From positions 1 through 64,000 of the forward strand of contig JANLZB010000076.1 in assembly GCA_031366005.1 (NCBI GenBank): a stretch of 64,000 bases of DNA, written 5' to 3'. A program made the position numbers and the translations under genes. The notes beneath the pieces are model-generated. The model searched no databases. It was given only the letters and a program-made list of their open reading frames with translations, and was not told the DNA's origin. Within the stretch, counting starts at the first letter, position 1, and each line of letters opens with the position of its first letter. This document shows, in pieces, positions 56,493 through 64,000 of this stretch. The DNA comes from JANLUX01 sp031366005 (GTDB lineage: Bacteria > Bacteroidota > Bacteroidia > AKYH767-A > OLB10).

Positions 56493-57392
56493 TTAACTTT
56501 CTCTCCCAGGTTCTTTTTTAGCTATTTCAGTAGGAGGAATTTCTCCACTCACATGATTTGCATGTGCTTTTGTAAACTCTGCACCAAAGAATAAAATCAT
56601 TGATGAGTAGGATACCCATAAAAGTATAAGCACAATGGAACCAGCAGCACCATACACTGATCCTGGTTCTGATTTGCCGAAATAAAGTCCTAATGCAAAT
56701 TTTCCCAGTTCAAATAGTAAACCGGTAAACAAGGCACCCACCCACACATGCTTCCATTTAATTTTTGCATCAGGCAATACTTTAAACATTAATGCAAATA
56801 ACACCACTACCACTCCAAACGAAACAATGAAATTAATAACGAGGAAAATATACATCATGAAGTCAGGGAGATGTGCTCTCATCCAATCACTTAAAATGGA
56901 TAACACAGAAGTAACGACCAACGAAATAAGTAATAAGAATCCAATGGATACGATGAGCCCGAATGAAAACAACCGGGTTTTTAAGGTTTGAAGTAATCCT
57001 TGTTTTTTAGGATCTGCTTTCACCTCCCAGATAATATTTAATGATTTCTGTAATTGTGCAAACACTCCGGTGGCACCAACCAGTAAAGTGATAAGTCCGA
57101 TAATACTTGCAAGCACCGACTCTTTGGTTTTGCTTGCATTAAGAATCATTTCCTTCACCTGATCAGCCGTGTCGCTTCCCATGGTTGCAGCTATCTGTTC
57201 GTGAATAGTACCTGTCACCACTTCTCTGCCAAAAAATAAACTTGCAGTTGCAATTACAATTACCAGTAATGCAGGCAGCGAAAAAATGGCATAATAAGCA
57301 ATGATGGCGCTTTCGCGGAATGGATCTTTTTCATTCCAGGATTTAAAAGCTGTTTTGAGCAGGTACCAGGTGTCTCTAACTTTAAATTTCAT
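56493..57392 (-). CDS. YihY/BrkB family membrane protein
   Basis: The 299-aa inner-membrane protein has about six helices and the family's blocks: ESAIIAYYAIFSLPALLVIVIA, IGLITLLVGATGVFAQLQKSLNIIWEVK, VLPDAKIKWKHVWVGALFTGLLFELGKFALGLY and YGAAGSIVLILLWVSYSSMILFFGAEF. The family was long misnamed RNase BN; a transport or envelope role is assumed. It is the last gene of a minus-strand set with Ku, an SDR and an NlpE-like lipoprotein. Confidence 0.9.
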   Translation of the reverse strand: MKFKVRDTWYLLKTAFKSWNEKDPFRESAIIAYYAIFSLPALLVIVIATASLFFGREVVTGTIHEQIAATMGSDTADQVKEMILNASKTKESVLASIIGLITLLVGATGVFAQLQKSLNIIWEVKADPKKQGLLQTLKTRLFSFGLIVSIGFLLLISLVVTSVLSILSDWMRAHLPDFMMYIFLVINFIVSFGVVVVLFALMFKVLPDAKIKWKHVWVGALFTGLLFELGKFALGLYFGKSEPGSVYGAAGSIVLILLWVSYSSMILFFGAEFTKAHANHVSGEIPPTEIAKKEPGRES

Positions 57393-57431
57393 TCGTGATT
57401 AAGCTCAATTAAATTTTTCTGTTTAAAAATC

Positions 57432-58220
57432 CTATGAAGCTTTCTTTACCGGTTTCTTTTTATCTGAGAGACTTGCTTTCAGCATTGCCATCAAGTCCTC
57501 ATTTTTAGTGCTGTGTACCACTTTCATTTTAGTGACTTTTGGTTTTTTACCTTTTGCTTTTTCTTTAATTATTTTTAAAAGCTTATCGGTATAAGTGTCT
57601 TTATAATTTGAAATATCAAAATCCTCCGTCAACTGGTCAATGAGTTTAAGCGCCATCTCCTGCTCTTTTGATTTTCCTTTTGAAACCGGGGGCACATTAA
57701 AATCGCTGATGTCGCGTATCTCTTGTGCAAAACGAATGCGGTTTAACACAATTACTTTATCATAAGGTTTAAGTATGGCGAGTGATTCTTTATTTCTCAA
57801 AACAAAACTTGTTACCGCTACTTTGTTTGTTGCTGCCAAAGCATCACGCAGTAATCCATAAGCTTTCAATCCTGTCTTATCCGGTTCAAGGTAGTATGGT
57901 TGCTCATAATATAAGCTGTCAATCTCACTCTCCTCCACAAAATTGATGATCTCAATGGTCTTTGTTTTTTTTGCATCAGCAGCCAGAAAATCTTCTTTAT
58001 CCAACACCACATACTGATCGTCTAACTTATAAGCCCGCACAATATTTTCATACGGCACTTCCTTTCCCGTATTTTCGTTAACACGTTTGAATTTGATGTT
58101 CGAGTGATCTTTACTGTCAAGCATGTCAAGATCGAGTGAGCTTTCTTCTACTGCAGAAAAAAGTTTTACCGGTATGTTTATTAATCCGAAGCTGATGGCT
58201 CCTGTCCAAATTGGTCTCAT
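57432..58220 (-). CDS. ku: Bacterial Ku protein (non-homologous end joining)
   Basis: The 262-aa protein starts [26 protein letters not shown], the family's diagnostic opening, and has the beta-barrel core ([54 protein letters not shown]). Bacterial Ku homodimers load on DNA ends and recruit LigD. The C-terminal tail is Lys-rich ([25 protein letters not shown]). No ligD is in the window. The gene begins 4 nt after the SDR stop, so the two are co-transcribed. Confidence 0.93.
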   Translation of the reverse strand: MRPIWTGAISFGLINIPVKLFSAVEESSLDLDMLDSKDHSNIKFKRVNENTGKEVPYENIVRAYKLDDQYVVLDKEDFLAADAKKTKTIEIINFVEESEIDSLYYEQPYYLEPDKTGLKAYGLLRDALAATNKVAVTSFVLRNKESLAILKPYDKVIVLNRIRFAQEIRDISDFNVPPVSKGKSKEQEMALKLIDQLTEDFDISNYKDTYTDKLLKIIKEKAKGKKPKVTKMKVVHSTKNEDLMAMLKASLSDKKKPVKKAS

Positions 58221-58224
58221 GATG

Positions 58225-59091
58225 TTAGCCGTTTATTATTTCTCCGCCATTGGGATGAATGATTTGTCCTGTAATATATGATGCATCATCACTCGCAAGA
58301 AACACATAAGCAGGCGCAATTTCTACTGGTTGTCCTGCACGTTTCATAGGTGCATCGGTTCCAAATACTTTTACTTTATCAGGAGGAAAGCTGGAGACAA
58401 TTAAGGGTGTCCAAACTGGTCCGGGGGCTACTCCGTTTACACGGATTTTTCTTTCAATCAGATTTGCAGAAAGACTTCTTGTAAATGAAACAATCGCTCC
58501 TTTGGTTGCACTGTAATCCAGTAATCCTCCGCTTCCGCGATAAGCAGTTACAGATGATGTATTGATGATGCTTCCTCCGTCATTCATTTTTGGCAAAACA
58601 GCTTTTGTGATCCAGAACATTGAAAAAACATTAACACTGAAAGTTTTTGTGAGTTGATCTGTAGTGATGTCTTCTAATTTTTCAGCTGGGTAATGAATGG
58701 CTGCATTGTTTACCAACACATCAATAGTGTCAAATTTTTTTAATATCCGTTCAACAGCATTTTTGCATTTAGCTTCTTTGGAAATATCCGCAGCAATCGT
58801 TAAACATTTTTTTTGATAATGTTCTTCAATTAATCTGGCAGTTTCCTTCGCATCTTTATGTTCACTTAAATAAATGATGGCAACATCAGCGCCTTCTTTT
58901 GCAAAGGCAATTGCTACAGCTCTTCCAATGCCGCTGTCGCCACCGGTGATAATACATTTTTTATTGATTAATTTGTTAGCGCCAGGGAGGTAATTATCAT
59001 ACTCAGGTTCAGGATTCATTTTAGATTCTAAACCCGGGTGTCGTTGCGATTGCGCTGGAAAGGCTGTATGTTTCTTGCCGGCTTTTTGCAT
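58225..59091 (-). CDS. SDR family oxidoreductase (YghA/stress type)
   Basis: The 288-aa protein has an N-terminal extension ([17 protein letters not shown]) as in general-stress SDRs, the NAD(P)-binding [21 protein letters not shown] (near 51), NNAAIHYP, the catalytic [11 protein letters not shown]er and YSATKGAI (Tyr, Lys), and [10 protein letters not shown]. It reduces or oxidises an unknown alcohol or carbonyl. It lies between an NlpE-like lipoprotein (5-nt gap) and Ku (4-nt gap), so one operon is likely. Confidence 0.88.
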   Translation of the reverse strand: MQKAGKKHTAFPAQSQRHPGLESKMNPEPEYDNYLPGANKLINKKCIITGGDSGIGRAVAIAFAKEGADVAIIYLSEHKDAKETARLIEEHYQKKCLTIAADISKEAKCKNAVERILKKFDTIDVLVNNAAIHYPAEKLEDITTDQLTKTFSVNVFSMFWITKAVLPKMNDGGSIINTSSVTAYRGSGGLLDYSATKGAIVSFTRSLSANLIERKIRVNGVAPGPVWTPLIVSSFPPDKVKVFGTDAPMKRAGQPVEIAPAYVFLASDDASYITGQIIHPNGGEIING

Positions 59092-59096
59092 AGATG

Positions 59097-59543
59097 TTAC
59101 ATGTTGTTTTTGTCCCGTTTCAAAAGATAATTTTTACCGTTTGTCATTACTGAGCCGGTACTATCCAATACCTGTAACACCTCTGGTGTAACAATTTTAA
59201 GTTTGCTGAATTCAGGAGAACCTTGTTCAACTTCTAAGTTCATTACATTATCTCCATCAATCATCCAGTTGCCTGTTGAATTGCTTGCACTGTCTTTCAT
59301 TTCCGTGGTTTGACCGATGTATTTTTTTGTCAACAAATATTTCTGATCAGTATTAACTGTAAACTCAATCCACAAACTGTCACAATTATCACAACCAATA
59401 TAACCGGTGTATTTTGAAGGAAGATTAGCGAGTGCTGTCGAGGTCTTTTGCGTATTTGCATTGGACTCATCTACATTGGCACCAGTATTAGAATTGGTGC
59501 ATGAGAATAAAACAGTTATCATTAATAATATTAAATATTTCAT
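59097..59543 (-). CDS. NlpE-like (copper-resistance N-terminal domain) lipoprotein
   Basis: The 148-aa protein has a lipoprotein signal (lipobox LFSC, Cys15), a Thr/Asn-rich linker and a small beta-barrel like the NlpE N-domain: PSKYTGYIGCDNCDSLWIEFTVNTDQKYLLTKKYIG, then GNWMIDGDNVMNLE. The CDNC pair is the CxxC found in NlpE. In E. coli NlpE senses envelope and copper stress. It starts a set with SDR, Ku and YihY. Confidence 0.75.
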   Translation of the reverse strand: MKYLILLMITVLFSCTNSNTGANVDESNANTQKTSTALANLPSKYTGYIGCDNCDSLWIEFTVNTDQKYLLTKKYIGQTTEMKDSASNSTGNWMIDGDNVMNLEVEQGSPEFSKLKIVTPEVLQVLDSTGSVMTNGKNYLLKRDKNNM

Positions 59544-59698
59544 AATATAGTTTAATTGAGAGTGGCAAACGTTGTGCCTTTAACAGGACTCCGGCACATC
59601 ATAAAAGCTGAGGTGATATTGCTCACATTTGGGGAAATAATGTATCAGAGAACTGTTGCACAGCTTTTGAAGGGTACTTAATAATTTATCTGCTATTT

Positions 59699-60091
59699 AT
59701 GATTAAAACAGCATACCATTCTGTAGAAAGTGCTTTTGAGAAATTTGCAGGATATGTACTAAGTTTTTTAGGAAATTCCATCACATTTATAATTGCATTG
59801 GCGTTGGTGGTTTATTGGTTGCTGAACAAAAGTTTTTTTGAAGAACCCTGGCGCGACCAGGTGCGTGATGTTATTTTAAGTGTTACGTTTATCAGCTTTT
59901 TTATTATTCAAAAAACATTTAATCATTTCTCAAAAGCAATGCATATCAAGTTAAATGAATTGGTTTCATCGCATGATAATGCAAGCAATCATATAGTAAA
60001 TGTCGAGCAAAAAACGGAGCATGAATTAAAAGAGATTGCAAAAGAATATGAAAATATAGCGGAAGAGAAAAAAGAAAACGAAGCAGAATAA
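59699..60091 (+). CDS. Low-affinity iron permease family protein
   Basis: The 130-aa protein has two or three helices (about 18-42 and 58-75) and the family pattern: FEKFAGYVLSFLGNSITFIIALALVVYWL, then SVTFISFFIIQKTFNHFSKAMHIKLNELVSS. A Glu/Lys coiled tail follows. The family is named after yeast Fet4 but bacterial members are small and unlikely to be shown iron carriers. It is convergent with pntB, the two stops being adjacent. Confidence 0.78.
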   Translation: MIKTAYHSVESAFEKFAGYVLSFLGNSITFIIALALVVYWLLNKSFFEEPWRDQVRDVILSVTFISFFIIQKTFNHFSKAMHIKLNELVSSHDNASNHIVNVEQKTEHELKEIAKEYENIAEEKKENEAE

Positions 60092-61495
60092 TTACATCGT
60101 TTTTAATTCAGTCACCAACTTAGTAAGTACATCTTTTGCATCGCCAAAAAGCATATTGGTTTTCTCATTATAAAAAAGTTCATTCTCAATACCAGCGTAA
60201 CCTGCGTTCATGCTTCGCTTGTTCACTATGATGTGTTGTGCGTTTTCAACTTCAAGAATTGGCATACCATAAATAGGCGAGGAAGGATCATTTTTAGCTG
60301 CGGGGTTTACAACATCATTTGCTCCAACAATTAAAACTACATCTGTGGTATTAAACTCAGGATTGATTTCTTCCATCTCTACTAACTTATCATACGACAC
60401 ATTACTTTCTGCAAGCAACACGTTCATGTGTCCGGGCATACGACCTGCAACCGGATGAATCGCATATTTTACAATTACATTTCTTTCTTCTAAAATATTT
60501 TCAAGTTCTTTAATAACGTGTTGCGCCTGTGCAACTGCCAACCCATAACCGGGAACAATAATTACTTTTTTAGAATAATTCATCAGCACTGCAGTATCAC
60601 TTACTGAAATATCTTTTATTGAACCTTTCATTGAACTGCTGCTTGCAACAGCGGTTGCTCCTGATTCACCAAACGCACCGAAGATTACATTGCCAAGAGG
60701 ACGGTTCATGGCTTTGCACATGGCAAAAGTTAAAATCGTTCCTGCTGATCCAACCAAAATACCGCCTGTTTGCATTGCCTGGTTATTATATAAAAATCCT
60801 CCTGTTGCCGCAGCTAAACCTGTGAAAGAGTTGAGCAATGAAATTACAACAGGCATATCAGCACCGCCAATGGGGACGGTGAATAAAATTCCATAAGCAA
60901 GCGCTAACACAAATAATAAAAACACAATGGTGTGTGGCAAATCTGCTGCATATAAAACATAAGCTCCAAAGCCAAGCAATATCACTAAGAAAACATTATT
61001 GATTGTATTATAATTCGGAAGACGAATTGCTTTCTTTAATGTGCCATTTAATTTCATAAATGCGATGATGCTTCCGGAAAAAGAAACGGAACCGATGATT
61101 ACTCCTAAGATGATACAGAGCATCATACCAAAACTACTTCCATGTTCAACTGCATGTGGATATTCAATCAATCCAATCAATGCAGCACATGCACCACCCA
61201 TACCGTTGAAGAGAGAAACAAGCTCTGGCATCTTGGTCATCTGCACACGTTTGGCAGTAAGCCAGCCGATAACAGTTCCGATAATGATCGCCAAAAAAAT
61301 TAATCCGAAAACTTTTTGACTCACTTCATGATCAGTCTGGTATAAAAATATAGTTCCAATAATGGCAAGTGACATTCCCACTGCACCAATCGTATTTCCT
61401 TTGCGTGCAGTTTTTGGATTGCCCATCATCAGTAATCCAATGATGAAGGTGACCGAAGCGATCAAGTAAATTATTTCAAGAAGGTTTCCCCACAT
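60092..61495 (-). CDS. pntB: NAD(P) transhydrogenase subunit beta
   Basis: The 467-aa protein has about nine helices (domain II part, 1 to about 265) and the NADP(H)-binding domain III (about 290-467: IVPGYGLAVAQAQHVIKEL, YAIHPVAGRMPGHMNVLLAESNV, VLIVGANDVVNPAAKNDPSSPIYGMPILEV). It couples hydride transfer between NADH and NADP+ to inward proton movement. It is the third gene of the pnt operon, separated from the second by an inverted-repeat element. Confidence 0.95.
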   Translation of the reverse strand: MWGNLLEIIYLIASVTFIIGLLMMGNPKTARKGNTIGAVGMSLAIIGTIFLYQTDHEVSQKVFGLIFLAIIIGTVIGWLTAKRVQMTKMPELVSLFNGMGGACAALIGLIEYPHAVEHGSSFGMMLCIILGVIIGSVSFSGSIIAFMKLNGTLKKAIRLPNYNTINNVFLVILLGFGAYVLYAADLPHTIVFLLFVLALAYGILFTVPIGGADMPVVISLLNSFTGLAAATGGFLYNNQAMQTGGILVGSAGTILTFAMCKAMNRPLGNVIFGAFGESGATAVASSSSMKGSIKDISVSDTAVLMNYSKKVIIVPGYGLAVAQAQHVIKELENILEERNVIVKYAIHPVAGRMPGHMNVLLAESNVSYDKLVEMEEINPEFNTTDVVLIVGANDVVNPAAKNDPSSPIYGMPILEVENAQHIIVNKRSMNAGYAGIENELFYNEKTNMLFGDAKDVLTKLVTELKTM

Positions 61496-61538
61496 ATTTT
61501 GAGTTTGATAATTATGGTTTAAAGTTTAAAGTTGTTTG

Positions 61539-61693
61539 CCGTCATTCAGGAGGAAACTTGTCATATAGTAGAAGTCAGGTTTGATACATACGTAAGCCTA
61601 TTTAAAAGACAATGGTACATATCATTTAATTTAACCCCATCGCATATCGGGCTTTTGTATTTGATGTTTGACAAGTTTCCTCCTGAATGACGG
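61539..61693. repeat. 155-bp element with perfect 25-bp terminal inverted repeats (copy A)
   Basis: The arms CCGTCATTCAGGAGGAAACT... (61539-61563) and their exact complement (61669-61693) bound a 105-bp AT-rich middle. It lies between the small pntA subunit and pntB. A related element lies in the other pnt junction. No transposase and no plausible ORF (a 60-aa frame is open across it by chance). It resembles a MITE or a structured RNA element. Confidence 0.85.
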
Positions 61694-61739
61694 ATTTTCG
61701 ATTCGTAAATTCGTATGGATTCGTATTTCGTAGATGTTA

Positions 61740-62048
61740 TCATTTTCTTTTTTTAAACATTTCCAGCATCCTGTCTGTTACTACAAAACCTCCTACAACA
61801 TTTAGTGTTCCGAGAATAACAGCAAGAAATCCTAATGCAAGTGAGACATAATTACCAGGATCGCTTTTCAGCATTACGATGATTGCACCAACAATCACCA
61901 CTCCGTGAATTGCATTTGCTCCACTCATCAGCGGAGTGTGTAAAACAGTTGGCACATTGCCGATCACCTCAACTCCAACGAAGATGGAGAGGATGATGAT
62001 GTATAGCATTTCGCGATGTTCAGCGATTTGAGAGAGAATATTTATCAT
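61740..62048 (-). CDS. NAD(P) transhydrogenase alpha subunit, membrane part (PntAB type)
   Basis: The 102-aa protein holds three helices: ILSIFVGVEVIGNVPTVLHTPLMSGANAIHGVVIVGAIIVML and the following LGFLAVILGTLNVVGGFVVTDRMLEMF. It is the C-terminal membrane part of PntA as a separate chain, as in the three-subunit transhydrogenases of many bacteria. It sits between the soluble alpha part and pntB, with long inverted repeats on both sides. Confidence 0.9.
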   Translation of the reverse strand: MINILSQIAEHREMLYIIILSIFVGVEVIGNVPTVLHTPLMSGANAIHGVVIVGAIIVMLKSDPGNYVSLALGFLAVILGTLNVVGGFVVTDRMLEMFKKRK

Positions 62049-62083
62049 TTAGAATTTAAAGTTTAGAGTTTAATGTTGCGGTC

Positions 62084-62235
62084 TGTCATTCAGGAGGAAA
62101 CTTGTTAAATAGTTGTGTAAGCCTGAAATGCAAAAGAGGTTATTTATAAGACACTCGCACCTATCTTTTAAAACAACTTCACTAAATCCCGAACTTTTGT
62201 GTTTCATATTTGACAAGTTTCCTTCTGAATGACGG
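62084..62235. repeat. About 150-bp element with near-perfect inverted repeats (copy B)
   Basis: The arms GTCATTCAGGAGGAAACTTGT (62085-62105, in part) and the complement (62213-62233) match with one mismatch. The middle shares words with copy A (TAAGCC, ATTTA-AAGAC, CCC-A-A-C). It fills the junction between the two pntA genes. Confidence 0.82.
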
Positions 62236-62263
62236 ACTTTTTGAATTGGCATATTCCTAGATC

Positions 62264-63370
62264 TTATTTTTTTAACACTTCACCTTTGTGTGTAATCAAT
62301 GATCCTTTGGTAATCTCTTCATCCATTTCCCATTTGAATCCATCTTTAGTTGCAAGGTGAAGTAAGAAAGCCTGGATGTTTTTTGCGTAGAGATCACTGG
62401 CGTTAAGAGGTAGGAGGGAAGGGATGTTTGCTTCGCCAATAATAGTTACTCCGTGTTTTACTACAGTTTTATTTAATTCACTCAAAACACAATTACCACC
62501 TTGCTCCACCGCCATATCCACAATCACAGAACCTAAGCGCATACTTTTAACCATATCTTCAGTAACAAGTACAGGAGCTTTTTTTCCAGGTATCAATGCA
62601 GTGGTAATTACAATATCAGCATTCGCAATATGTTTGGCAACTAATTCCTGCTGACGTTTTAAAAATTCTTCTGAAACTCCTTTCACATATCCGCCTTCCA
62701 TCTTTACAGATTCATCACCTTCCACAACAATAAATTTTCCTCCCAATGATTCAACCTGTTCTTTTGTTTCAGGACGGATGTCAGATACTTCTACGATAGC
62801 ACCTAATCTTTTTGCAGTAGCGATTGCCTGCAAACCTGCAACACCTGCTCCCATAATTACAACGCGTGAAGGCTTGATGGTTCCTGCAGCTGTCATCAGC
62901 AATGGAAAAATTTTTCCTAAAGCATTAGCTCCCATCAACACCGTTTTATAACCTGCAATATTTGCCTGAGAACTCAATGCATCCATTTTTTGCGCTCTTG
63001 AAATACGTGGAATAGCATCCATTGAAAATGCACTAATACCTTGTAGTGCATAAGCTTCAATTAGCGAAGCATTGGTAGCAGCCCACATAAAAGAAATGAG
63101 CACTGCATCTTTTTTCATGCTCTTGATTTCATTTGCATCAGGAGCATTTACTTTTAGAACAACATCACTTTTGCTGTAAACAGAATTTGCATCAGGTTCA
63201 ATAGTTGCACCAGCATCCGTATATTTTTCATCTGCAAAATAGGAATTCAACCCGGCACCTTTCTCAATAATAACATTAAAACCAGCCTTAATAAGTTGTG
63301 CGGTTACATCAGGTGATAGTGCAACACGGTTTTCTCGTTCTTTAGTTTCTTTGGGTACGCCTAAAATCAT
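62264..63370 (-). CDS. pntA: NAD(P) transhydrogenase alpha subunit, soluble NAD-binding part
   Basis: The 368-aa protein has the alanine-dehydrogenase/PNT fold: MILGVPKETKERENRVALSPD, RISRAQKMDALSSQANIAGYKTVL, the NAD-binding VVIMGAGVAGLQAIATAKRLGAIVEVSD and VIVDMAVEQGGN. It binds NAD(H) in domain I. It is the first gene of the three-gene pnt operon. Confidence 0.94.
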   Translation of the reverse strand: MILGVPKETKERENRVALSPDVTAQLIKAGFNVIIEKGAGLNSYFADEKYTDAGATIEPDANSVYSKSDVVLKVNAPDANEIKSMKKDAVLISFMWAATNASLIEAYALQGISAFSMDAIPRISRAQKMDALSSQANIAGYKTVLMGANALGKIFPLLMTAAGTIKPSRVVIMGAGVAGLQAIATAKRLGAIVEVSDIRPETKEQVESLGGKFIVVEGDESVKMEGGYVKGVSEEFLKRQQELVAKHIANADIVITTALIPGKKAPVLVTEDMVKSMRLGSVIVDMAVEQGGNCVLSELNKTVVKHGVTIIGEANIPSLLPLNASDLYAKNIQAFLLHLATKDGFKWEMDEEITKGSLITHKGEVLKK

Positions 63371-63447
63371 AAGGGGTTTTTAAAGTGGGTGCAAAGAAAA
63401 TAAATTATGGGTAATGTGGTGGATTGGGGTAATTAGGGTGTGAGGTA

Positions 63448-63463
63448 TCCCGATTGATCGGGA
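63448..63463. repeat. Short TCCCGAT..ATCGGGA palindrome
   Basis: The sequence TCCCGATTGATCGGGA has the same ends as the palindrome inside the hutI-hutG repeat. It lies upstream of pntA. Confidence 0.45.
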
Positions 63464-63488
63464 GGTAGTTGGGTTTATTGATAATAAA

Positions 63489-63552
63489 AAAATCCCGCTC
63501 TCATCTCGGAGCGGGATTTTATTTTGCCGTTGTTGGTATCCTTACCAACAAC
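63489..63552 (-). terminator. Two hairpins after the fibronectin-III gene
   Basis: A perfect 12-bp stem (AAAATCCCGCTC / GAGCGGGATTTT, 63489-63520) has A and T flanks and could stop transcription on either strand. A second 10-bp stem (GTTGTTGGTA / TACCAACAAC, 63529-63552) lies between it and the stop codon of the fibronectin gene. Confidence 0.8.
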
Positions 63553-63562
63553 ACTTTATTAT

Positions 63563-64000
63563 TTACGACACAAAGCGCGTTATCACATCACTCCAATCAC
63601 CTTGCCCTTTTGTACCCACATAAGCACAACGAAAAGAGTACTGTGAGCCGGGTGTTAAACCGCTGATAACTGATTTGCTTTTTGTTTCCACCTTATTACT
63701 CCAGTTAATTTCCGGATTAGGAAGCTGGATAAACTCAAATACATAAGAAGTGCACTTGTCAAAACTCGGTACCTTGCAAATTAGTTTGCCTGATGACTGC
63801 GTTAATTCAACTGTAAATCCCTGCGGCTTTGGCATATCAGGGGCAGGCTTAGGCTGTCCTGTTAATTCAAAACCTGTTGTCGCTAATAATACAGCATTGC
63901 CCGGAGTAGTAAATTCTGCCGCGCTCACTAATTGATCTAATGCAGCAGTAAGTGTGTTACGATATTGGTTGCGGGTAAGTATCCAGTTACGGTCATGCGT
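63563..64000 (-). CDS. Fibronectin type III domain protein (partial, 5' end beyond window)
   Basis: The frame stays open to the window edge, so a GTG at 63928 is not needed as a start. The visible 145 residues begin HDRNWILTRNQYRNTLTAALDQLV and end in an Fn3 domain (about 60-145): PQGFTVELTQSSGKLICKVPSF, SYVFEFIQ, SNKVETKSKSVISGLTPGSQYSFRCAYVGTKGQGDWSD. Its cellular location is not visible. Confidence 0.75.
   Translation of the reverse strand, partial: THDRNWILTRNQYRNTLTAALDQLVSAAEFTTPGNAVLLATTGFELTGQPKPAPDMPKPQGFTVELTQSSGKLICKVPSFDKCTSYVFEFIQLPNPEINWSNKVETKSKSVISGLTPGSQYSFRCAYVGTKGQGDWSDVITRFVS

Noticed and set aside
61561..61743. A 60-codon ORF over pnt element copy A, with a similar one at 62070-62252 over copy B
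   Set aside because: Both frames lie on the inverted-repeat elements; the shared HSGGNLSN / HSEGNLSN words come from the repeat arms, and the rest is not conserved. No coding signal.

Overview
The window comes from a low-GC (mid-to-upper 30s % GC by eye) member of the Bacteroidota, probably a Chitinophagales-like environmental lineage. The evidence is the gliding-motility pair gldF-gldG, several secreted proteins with type IX secretion (T9SS) C-terminal sorting domains, TonB receptors with carboxypeptidase-regulatory domains, Bacteroidota-only families (DUF5723, DUF5606, DUF6496, DUF6799, DUF6934, HYC_CC_PP) and many promoters with the -7 element TANNTTTG. No transposase, integrase, phage gene, CRISPR array or rRNA was seen. 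One tRNA (Ala, anticodon GGC) is present.

Layout. 0.2-5.3 kb: a plug-only TonB-receptor-like protein, a DUF5723 outer-membrane protein, a 44-aa Cys-containing membrane peptide, a fused E1 alpha/beta 2-oxoacid dehydrogenase and a DUF6934 gene with a small overlapping partner. 5.5-7.7 kb: a membrane-anchored patatin-like lipase. 7.8-13.8 kb (minus strand): a histidine-utilisation operon hutI-hutG-ftcD carrying a translationally coupled nucleotidyltransferase pair and ending in a YhcG-type PD-(D/E)XK nuclease. 13.9-19.3 kb: prmA and a 1470-aa secreted protein. 19.4-22.1 kb: a DUF6496 basic protein and an EF-G paralogue that lacks the catalytic histidine. 22.3-28.4 kb: DUF6799 protein, tRNA-Ala, an S4 RNA-binding protein, gldF, gldG, a DUF4340 protein and dnaN. 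28.7-30.5 kb: a T9SS cargo protein. 30.6-33.4 kb: paaABCD for phenylacetyl-CoA epoxidation. 33.5-38.9 kb: a two-component system divergent from a Pro-rich T9SS protein, plus another T9SS protein. 39-45.3 kb: a hybrid histidine kinase, an M3 peptidase, a DUF5606 protein and an alkaline-phosphatase-superfamily lipoprotein. 45.4-46.7 kb: a decayed beta-propeller/T9SS gene. 46.7-50.7 kb: an acyltransferase and a probable metal-uptake set (HYC_CC_PP protein, TonB receptor, HMA protein). 50.8-53.9 kb: enolase, a small membrane protein and a mitochondrial-type citrate synthase. 53.9-56.5 kb: an mscL gene broken by a deletion of about 70 bp, a lytic transglycosylase and an unknown protein. 56.5-60.1 kb: a stress-type cluster (NlpE-like lipoprotein, SDR, Ku, YihY) with a small iron-permease-family protein. 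60.1-63.4 kb: the three-gene proton-translocating transhydrogenase operon. The right edge holds part of a fibronectin-III protein.

The central metabolic genes (2-oxoacid dehydrogenase, citrate synthase, enolase, histidine and phenylacetate catabolism, transhydrogenase) fit an aerobic heterotroph that lives partly on amino and aromatic acids.

The most unusual layer is non-coding. Degenerate tandem repeats with a period of about 7 nt lie just upstream of many start codons. Several operon junctions carry long inverted repeats. Two of these, about 150 bp each and clearly related to one another, occupy both junctions of the pnt operon, and a decayed third copy lies near 45.35 kb.
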